From positions 159,732,490-159,796,489 of the forward strand of contig NC_133666.1 of assembly GCF_037893015.1 (NCBI RefSeq): 64,000 nt of DNA, read 5' to 3'. Made by a program: the position numbers and the translations under genes. The stretch is from Macrotis lagotis (lineage: Eukaryota > Chordata > Mammalia > Peramelemorphia > Peramelidae). Positions 56,961 to 64,000 of this stretch are shown here, piece by piece. The notes below the pieces were generated by a model. It did no database searches and had not been told where the DNA came from. It worked only from the letters and a program-made list of their open reading frames with translations. How positions within the stretch are numbered: position 1 is the first letter of the stretch; every line of letters begins with the position of its first letter.

Positions 56961-58239
56961 CATGGCACAGAACAGGAATGATATAAATATTATTTCTTAT
57001 TTGTTAATAAAATGTAGGCTTTACATATATCTTTATGTAAAGTATACATGGCAGTTTGCTTCTCTATGACTCCCTTGTAGAATTCTGACTCATTATTTCA
57101 CAATCAAAGGAATTAAGTAATCTCTTATTGGCAATACAGTAACAAAAAGTAGTAAAATGCTCTCAAAGTCCATTCTATTTTAATGCAAAATAGAAAAATG
57201 CAATGGGGATATCATGTTCCTTAAGATTATCTTGATACTTTTTACAACCAGGAAAATACCACTGTGGGCTGATCATTTGGGCTCTGAGATTGGATCAGCA
57301 TTCAAGCCAGAGTGATGCAATTCATTCCAAGGACCAAAGAAATAAATGTATTCTTAGAAACTAACTCTTCTTGAATGTGCTATGATAATCATCTTGGCAT
57401 GGAGGATAACAGAGTGCAATTTTGTTTTCTATCATTATAAGAAGGCAAGGCAAACTGCAATTAATCAGAGAAACTAAACTCCCACCAATTGGAAATACTT
57501 CATTAAATATAGTACAGACCACTAGGGAAAGAAGGCAACTTTAAATGTTCTGAAAAGAAAGGTTTAAAATGTGTAAATATTATATCATAACATAACTGGA
57601 GTTTGATTTTTATCAGTTAAAACCAAAGGTTTCATAATATTTTCTCTTAATAGTACCCTAAGTTTCAATTCATACAAGTATTGACAAGCAGTTCAGGGTC
57701 ACCATAAACTTCATGCCTAAATTCAGAGGAGATGAATGAGAAAATTTTCTGAAATCTGAGGGGTAAAAGTTGATGAACCTGAAGCGAATGAATGTCTTCT
57801 GTTAGTACAAATTCCAGAATTTTAAGGCTAAAAAAGTTGATAAAAACATCTCAAATATTTTAAATGACATTTACTTCAACATTTATTATTCAAACATTCT
57901 CCAGCAAATATATAAGGCATAAAAAATAAAGATTATCTGTATTTATACATATGTAAGCAGTATTAATTATCATGCTAAAATGTATACGAAGAAAAGTGGT
58001 CTTACCACAGAATCTCCAGAAGGTAGATGTCAAATATGAAGTTAGAAATCGTGACTCGAAGTTTATAGAAAGATGATTTTACCAAGACATACATAGGAGA
58101 CAACTTGAGTAGCATCAATGGAGTAATCATTTAAAGGCAACAAGAAAGAAATATATACAATGAAATGCAGAAAACAAAGCATATAAAACAAAAAAAGTTT
58201 CTTAATCAGCAGAAAGTAAAAAAGTAAAAAATTTAACAT
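56961..58239. other. Unassigned sequence
   Basis: I see no gene, RNA gene or recognisable repeat. This is one of the longest stretches of apparently non-repetitive sequence in the window. Confidence 0.5.
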
Positions 58240-58359
58240 ACTGGATAGTGCTAAACTTGGATTCAGGAAGACCTGAGTTAGAATTCTGCTTCAGACAGCA
58301 ACCAAATGTGTGACTTTAACTAGTATCTTAATTCTAAATTTCAGTTTCTTCATCTATAA

Positions 58360-58417
<58 letters not shown>
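58360..58417. repeat. (AAT)n microsatellite, about 19 units
   Basis: An uninterrupted AAT array lies where THER1 copies normally carry a short 'ataataat' seed. It encodes the artificial poly-Ile stretch of an open frame on the plus strand. Confidence 0.97.
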
Positions 58418-58421
<4 letters not shown>

Positions 58422-58455
58422 AATCACATGGTTGTTCTGGGGATCAAATGAGTTG

Positions 58456-58483
58456 GATATATATATGTATATTTTGTATATAC

Positions 58484-58532
<49 letters not shown>
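58456..58532. repeat. (TA)n-(TG)n compound microsatellite
   Basis: A TA-rich stretch passes into a run of about 20 TG units, also inside the THER1 SINE. Confidence 0.96.
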
Positions 58533-58874
58533 TTGTATCTGTGTGTATGTAGAATGTTTTATAAACCTTAAAGTTCTATGTTGCTACTAGTACTAAATAT
58601 TAATTTTATTAATGGAATAAATTGTAATTTGAGATGAATGAAAACTTACCACTAAGGCTTCAAAACACAAAGAAACCAGAGGATAGGGAAAAAACTACCA
58701 AAGCAATGTTGTGGAAAATAGCTGATCTCTCTGTATCTCAAGAAATTCAGCAATAAAAATTGAGGCTAGTCAAATGAGAATCATGTAAATAAAAGAGAAG
58801 TTACATCACTGGAGACTTGAAATTGGTGTCTTTGTAAAACTGGAAAGTGGCAGAGTTGGATAAGATTCATAATA

Positions 58875-59500
58875 TTGGCTCAAAAGCTTCAGAGTAGCGC
58901 ATGTGTTCCTAGTGAAACCCTTGCCAACTTCCTCTCAAAAGCAAGCCTCATCATATCCTTCTTAACAGAAGGCATCACCTATTTACTGCCAAAAAATGAG
59001 AACACCAGTGATTTCTCCAAATATAGGCCAATTATGCATTTATGTACTTTATATAAAGCATTCACAGTTTGGATCACAAAAAAAATGTAACTTTGAAGAA
59101 AGCAATATGCTGGATAAGGAGAAAACATGGTATGCCAAAAAGTCTCAAGGGTCTACAGAACAATTTATTATTAATTTGGTATTTATTGAAAAAAGTGTAC
59201 TACTAGCAAATTATAATGACCGATACAGATTAATTGATTATTACAATACCTTTTACTTAGGCCCTTAGACATTGCTTGTTCATGTGCTTCAAATATATAA
59301 AGCTGAAAAAAAACTGTGGTAAGCATATATGTATATAGGATATCCATAAATAAAATTGTTCACCATTTTAAATATTCTATCAATATGCCAAGTACAGCTG
59401 ATAAAAAAGTTCAGAATAATGTGAATATGCTTGACCTAAATTCAAATATACCCTTAAGTAGAACTAAAGGTTACTTTCAAGTTAAAGAGGAAGTTAATCT
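58875..59500 (+). mobile_element. Probable Dong/R4-like non-LTR retrotransposon RT fragment
   Basis: An open stretch contains 'FLTEGITYLLPKNENTSDFS' and then 'KYRPIMHLCTLYKAFT' followed by 'ITKKM', which is the start of an RT domain. The key phrase, a 'TEGITYLLPK' block followed by 'KYRPI', differs from the L1 and RTE versions and matches what I recall of R2/R4-type (Dong) elements in marsupials. Downstream frames retain scraps such as 'LLVHVLQIYKAEKKLW' and 'PLSRTKGYFQVKE'. There is no catalytic box and many frameshifts. This is the only copy in the window. Confidence 0.6.
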
Positions 59501-59514
59501 AAAAGAGCAGGTGA

Positions 59515-59705
59515 CATGACATAATTGATAATGTGCTTGCTTCAGAGTACAGAAGATGAAAATTTGGATACCTACCAGTCAGATGACCATATACTCCTCA
59601 TATTATCTCCCAATGCCTCAGTTTTCTCATTTATAAAATGAGAGTGCTGAAATTAATGATATCTAATTTTCCTTTCAACTCTAAGGTTGTGATGTTATAA
59701 ACTTG
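59515..59705 (+). repeat. THER1/MIR-type SINE
   Basis: 'ataatgtgcttgcttcagag', 'cctcagttttctcatttata', 'aaatgagagtgctgaaatta' and 'tcctttcaactctaaggttg' follow the full MIR/THER order on the plus strand. Confidence 0.7.
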
Positions 59706-61154
59706 TTAATTACTTTAAAATATTTGACACAGAGTAATTTATATTGGTTTATTGAAAAACACCTTAAAAAACCTTTTCGCATTATACCATCTTCCCCCAG
59801 AGATAAAAAAAAAGATTTGTAATCAATGAATTTAATATTATTAAAATATTCTGTTAGAGGCTCCAGATTCTAAACTTGAATCCAGATATTACATTTAAAA
59901 AGTGAATGAAGATGTAAATAACAAAAACAATCTCTTTCAAAATATAATAAACTCCTTCAAGCCCCATTGTATCTTACACATAATGGAGTAAAGCAGACAC
60001 ATGTACAAAGTAGAGTATTGATAACAAGAATTATATATAGTGGGATTTTATATATCCTGAGACTATTACAGTAAATGAGATGGCCTGGCAAGAGCACTGA
60101 AATAAGAGCTAATTTCCTACAAATTACTGGGCTAGTAAATCAATGAATGTGATGAAATTGTTCCTACAAATCTAAAAGCAAGATGGGACAGTACAGTACT
60201 TGCATAAGAACTATATTCTAATCCAGGAGTCAGAACTTTGAAAAAAATGTAGAGGTCTCTCGTTAGAACTTTGAAAAACATATAGAGGTCTCTCTTTAAA
60301 ACATGGCAAGTCCTGTTCAAAGACATCAAAATAATCAGTTTAATACAAGGTATAGTGGAGTTAGAAATGTTCCTTTATTTTATGATATATACATGTAATT
60401 TCATATATTCATATATGTACATATACATATTTATATTAAAGAAATCAAGAATATCAATAACTTTATTTGGTGGAAATGTTTTTTGATAGAGGGTGACACC
60501 TGAAGTGTGCAAACCTGATATGCATATGATATAAAATAGAGGAGATGGACAGTTTTATTGTTTGCCAGTACTATATCACAGCAAAGATGGAAGCAGGTTT
60601 TACAAAACAATTATAGTGTGAATTTTGGGTCACATGACAAATCCTTGTCCTCACCTTTTCTAGAATAGAAAAAAAAGGAAGATGGAATTTCAAAAGTTCT
60701 TCAAGAGTTTAAGACAATTTAAAATTTCTGGTCACCAAAAATTTTAATTAATTCAAATCCCAGAAATTATATCTAATGACAATGCCTGATTTTTTTTAAA
60801 AAAAGCAATATCAACTCAAATGATTTTTAAAAGAAATAAAAATACTTAGACTACAATTATGAAGTCATTTTTTAAATTTGATAGCATAAATCCAACTAGT
60901 AGACCATAACCAAATATTGACCATCTACTAAGAGCATCATGCATGAAGACAGTTTGTCACCTTATTTGATAGTAAGTAAAAAAAAGTTAAATCAAGTTCT
61001 CCACAGAGCAGAATTTGTATTAGTAATTTTTATGGGGACAATTATAGAAGGTAAAGTGGTGCTACCAAGAAGAACTCCTAAGAATAATTGCCAAATACCA
61101 AGGTGGCAAAAGCAACTAGGAAGGGGGATTTTTAGAAATTTTCATTTTATTTAT
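59706..61154. other. Unassigned sequence
   Basis: No gene or recognisable interspersed repeat is visible apart from the 33-bp tandem pair listed separately and a TA-rich patch near 60380-60440. An 84-codon open frame at 60939-61193 runs into the L1 that follows and has no domain signature. Confidence 0.5.
60232..60297. repeat. 33-bp tandem duplication
   Basis: Two adjacent 33-bp copies ('agaactttgaaaaa...' through 'gaggtctctc', 60232-60264 and 60265-60297) differ at three positions. No function is suggested. Confidence 0.95.
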
Positions 61155-61172
61155 AAAAAAAGAATTATTTTT

Positions 61173-62541
61173 GCTGGAATAATTGGAAGTTAGTATGGAA
61201 GAAACTTAGATTAGACCAACACCTCACACCCCTTACCAAGATAAGATCCAAATGGTTACAGGACATAGACATCAAAAACAATACTATAAGCAAATTAAAA
61301 GATCAAGGACTAGTCTACCTGTCAGATCTATGGAAAGGGGAACACTTTATGACTAAGGAAGAGTTGGAGAACATCACCAAAAACCAATTAGATGATTTCG
61401 ATTACATTAAATTAAAAAGCTTTTGCACAGATAAAATCAATGTAACCAAGATCAAAAGGTAGTATATTGCAAAACAATTCTTACAACTAATGATTCTGAA
61501 AAAGGACTCATTTCTAAAATATACAGAGAACTGAGTCATATTTTTAAAACAAAAAGCCATTCCCCAATTGACAAATGGTCAAAGGATATGCAAAGGCAAT
61601 TTACAGATGAGGAGATCAAAGCAATCCATAGCCATATGAAAAAATGCTCTATATCATTAATTATTAGAGAAATGTAAATTAAAGCTTCTCTGAGGTACTA
61701 CCTCACACCTCTCAGATTGGCCAATATAACCAGGAAGGATAATGATCATTGTTGGAAGGGTTGTGGGAAATCTGGGACACTATTACATTGTTGGTGGAGC
61801 TGTGAACTCATCCAACCCTTCTGGAGAGCTATTTGGAACTATGCCCAAAGGGCAACAAAAATGTGTATACCCTTTGACCCAGCAATAACACTGCTGGGTC
61901 TATAGCCTGAAGAGATGATGAAAAAGGGTAAAAACATTACATGTATAAAAATATTTATAGCAGCCCTGTTTGTGGTGGCAAAGAATTGGAAATCAAGTAA
62001 ATGTCCTTCAATTGGGGAATGGCTTAGCAAACTGTGGTATATGTATGTCATGGAACACTATTGTTCTATTAGAAACCAGGAAGGATGGGATTTCAGGGAA
62101 GCCTAGAGGGATTTGCATGAACTGATGCTGAGTGAGATGAGCAGAACCAGCAAAACACTGTACACTCTAACAGCAATATGGGAGTGATGTTCATCCTTGA
62201 AGGACTTGCTCATTCCATCAATGCAACAATTGGGAACAATTTTGGGCTGTCTGCAAAGGAGAGTGCCATCTGTATCCAGATAAGGAGTTGTGGAGTTCGA
62301 ACAAAGTGCAAAGACTATTCCCTTTAATTTAGGAAAAAACAGATATCTTATTGTCTGATCTTGTTACCTCTTACACTTCTCTTCTTTAAGGATATGATTT
62401 CTCTCTCATCACACCCAATTTGGATCAACTTACAAAGTAAGGACTGACAGAGTGCTTTCCATGGGGGTGGGGTGGGGGAGGGAAGCAAGATTGGGGGGAA
62501 AATTGTAAAACTCAAATAATATCTTTAATACAAATAAATTT
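61173..62541 (+). mobile_element. 5'-truncated L1 3' end with clear TSD
   Basis: The copy starts in the ORF2 C-terminal half ('gctggaataattggaagtta') and contains the L1 cysteine motif intact, CX3CX7HX4C ('CWKGCGKSGTLLHCWWSC'), near 61750. It has a complete 3' UTR with the G-rich run ('ggggtggggtgggggaggga') and an A-rich end. The TSD is 17 bp, 'aaaaaagaattattttt', at 61156-61172 and 62542-62558. Stops and frame changes are few compared with other copies here, so it is among the younger L1 copies. Confidence 0.93.
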
Positions 62542-62558
62542 AAAAAAGAATTATTTTT

Positions 62559-63174
62559 ATTCAATCAGTATTGTCCTCAAATTAAATCATCCCTAAGAAC
62601 TGAGTTTAAAATAATCTCTTAATTTGACTAAAAATATTCCCTATTTAAATATTCAAGATGTATCATTATATAATTAAATCAAATAAAGAAAATAATTCTT
62701 GCTTCACTGTTTTCCTACCCATGCTCTATCTCATTCCAAACAGTTAACTTTTTCTACATTTATGATAGATCCTCATGTGTTAATCAAGACTAAGTGCTCA
62801 ACACAAGAAGTGTAATTTAGCCTTATTACTTAGAGTAATACCATTTTTCTATTGCTCCTTATTCAGTGAAGTGAATCAATAACAATGCCAATCAGATGAG
62901 GCATGTTACATGCTGTCTGTTATTTGATTTTAGTCTTAATATGCTTAACCTTTTGAATTACATGTTCACCAGTAAAAGCAAATAGATTTGATGTGATTAT
63001 AAACTCATATTAAGGATTCTTTACTTTCCAAATTTTAATTTAGTAGAATCACAAGCAAAATGAGCTAAAACCTGAGGATTAAAGGGGGGGAAACCTCCAT
63101 CTAGAATATCAAGGCAATGAAGCATCTTCTTGATTCCAGCAGACTGTGTAGGGATCATTTAAAAAAATATTCCT
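62559..63174. other. Unassigned AT-rich sequence
   Basis: No gene or recognisable repeat is visible. Confidence 0.5.
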
Positions 63175-63796
63175 TTTAACATTTTTTTCATTTTAAACTT
63201 TGATATCCAAATTCTCTCCCTCCTTTCCTCACCCTACTTTATCTACTGAGAAGGAAAGAATTATGATACCAATCAAATGTACGAAATCACATAAATCACA
63301 TTTCCATATTAGTTGTATTTAAGAAAACAAAAATAAAGTGAGAAAATTATATTCATTTTTCATTTATAGTTCAACAATTTTCTCTCTGGAGGTAGATATC
63401 ATTTTTTTCTTTATGAGTCTTTTTCAATTGTCTTGCATAATTGTATTTCCAAGAATAACTAATTCTTTCATAGTAAATCATCATTTCATTACTGATACTG
63501 TGCCCAATGAAATCCCAATTCTTCTCACTTTACTTTGCATCACTTAGGTCTTGAGATTTTTTTTTTCCTGAAACCACCTTGCTGATCACTTTCCACAGCA
63601 TAATTGTGCTCCATCAACAATCTAAACCGTGGCTTGTTAGGTCAATTCCCAATCAATAAGCATCTTAATTTACATGGTTTTGCCACCACAAGAGAGCTGC
63701 TATAAATATCTTTTGTATAAATAGCTCCTTTTCCTTTTATTCTTTTATCTCTTTGGGATACAGCATTGTTATTTCTGGTTCAAAGGGTATGAGCAG
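63175..63796 (-). mobile_element. Ancient L1 3' end (antisense)
   Basis: Plus-strand order is old-family L1 3' UTR in antisense ('ccaaattctctccctccttt', 'ttatgataccaatcaaatgt', 'catttccatattagttgt') and then ORF2 C-terminal coding sequence ('gccaccacaagagagctgct', 'aaatatcttttgtataaat'), to 'caaagggtatgagcagttc'. This is a different, older L1 subfamily from the 17.5, 44.7 and 61.2 kb copies. Confidence 0.75.
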
Positions 63797-64000
63797 TTCA
63801 CCCTTCCCCTTAACTTTTTTCATTTTCCCTTCTCTTCCCCTATTAGCACACAATTAAGTGTGTGTGTATAAATGCATGTGTATACTCTTGCACTCAGATT
63901 CATGTGTGTATGTATTCTTCCCTCTTTGAACCAATTCAAATGATAATGAAGTTCAAACATTACCTGCCACCCCTCATTTCCCTTTCTATTAATAAAATTT
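63797..64000 (-). mobile_element. L1 ORF1-ORF2 intergenic-type sequence (antisense)
   Basis: C/T-rich antisense blocks ('tactcttgcactcagattca', 'cttccctctttgaaccaatt', 'aatgataatgaagttcaaac') resemble the intergenic region of the old L1 at 53.8-54.0 kb. Directly next to ORF2 C-terminal sequence, this implies another internally deleted copy. The window ends inside it. Confidence 0.5.

Larger units (their letters stand above)
58240..58610 (+). mobile_element. THER1/MIR-type SINE carrying two microsatellites
   Basis: The SINE reads 'gatagtgctaaacttggatt', 'aggaagacctgagttagaat', 'gtgtgactttaactag', 'cagtttcttcatctataaaa', then the AAT array. It continues with 'cacatggttgttctggggat' and 'caaatgagttgg', is interrupted by the TA/TG array, and ends with 'gttttataaaccttaaagtt'. 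Without the arrays it is a normal THER1 copy. Confidence 0.78.

Noticed and set aside
58310..58552. Poly-Ile/Val-Cys 80-codon frame
   Set aside because: It is translation of the AAT and TG arrays inside a THER1 SINE.
1..64000. CRISPR arrays, operons, phage or other microbial systems
   Set aside because: There are no regularly spaced direct repeats, no clustered long frames and no ribosome-binding sites. The sequence is vertebrate repeat DNA throughout.

Overview
The window is marsupial nuclear DNA, AT-rich and built almost entirely from retrotransposons. I see no functional protein-coding gene and no bacterial, phage, CRISPR or operon-like structure. The origin is inferred from repeat families: about ten CORE-SINE copies of the kind I know as WSINE1, marsupial L1 and HAL1-like elements, an RTE-type LINE with the SINEs that share its tail, THER1/MIR SINEs and one probable Dong/R4 remnant. 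The WSINE1 abundance points to an Australian marsupial, probably a dasyurid such as the Tasmanian devil, antechinus or dunnart. Family names come from memory and were not checked by RepeatMasker.

Region by region. 1-5.9 kb is old, mostly unassigned sequence with a few LINE scraps and SINEs. 5.95-9.2 kb is a minus-strand L1 with an internal deletion and a nested SINE. 9.2-13.3 kb holds small SINEs, simple repeats and a 241-bp L1 fragment nearly identical to sequence 17 kb away. 13.3-16.4 kb is an internally deleted RTE-type LINE with a nested SINE. 17.5-19.7 kb is a 5'-truncated minus-strand L1. 19.7-31.3 kb is a run of plus-strand L1 material: an ancient copy, a 5' half, then a nearly complete L1 split by a full HAL1-like element. 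31.3-32.0 kb is a second RTE 3' end.

32.25-55.0 kb is the most structured part. An old minus-strand L1 was split by a full-length plus-strand L1. That L1 was in turn split by a truncated L1 3' fragment, by a 6-kb intronless RAB3B retrocopy and by a full-length minus-strand L1, and the last two each carry a SINE. Target-site duplications (TSDs) and exact resumption of L1 reading order on both sides of the inserts allow the layers to be ordered.

55-64 kb returns to ancient L1 3' ends, THER1/MIR SINEs (one seeding two microsatellites), the Dong/R4-like remnant, a well-delimited 3' L1 with a 17-bp TSD, and an old L1 at the right edge.

The only host-gene-derived sequence is the RAB3B retropseudogene. 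It has lost its start codon, has frameshifts and a codon deletion, and keeps its C-terminal prenylation codons only out of frame. All LINE reading frames are broken. No undescribed biological system is evident. The best leads are the near-identical inverted 241-bp fragment, the tailless RAB3B retrocopy, the nested complex and the recurrent internally deleted LINEs.
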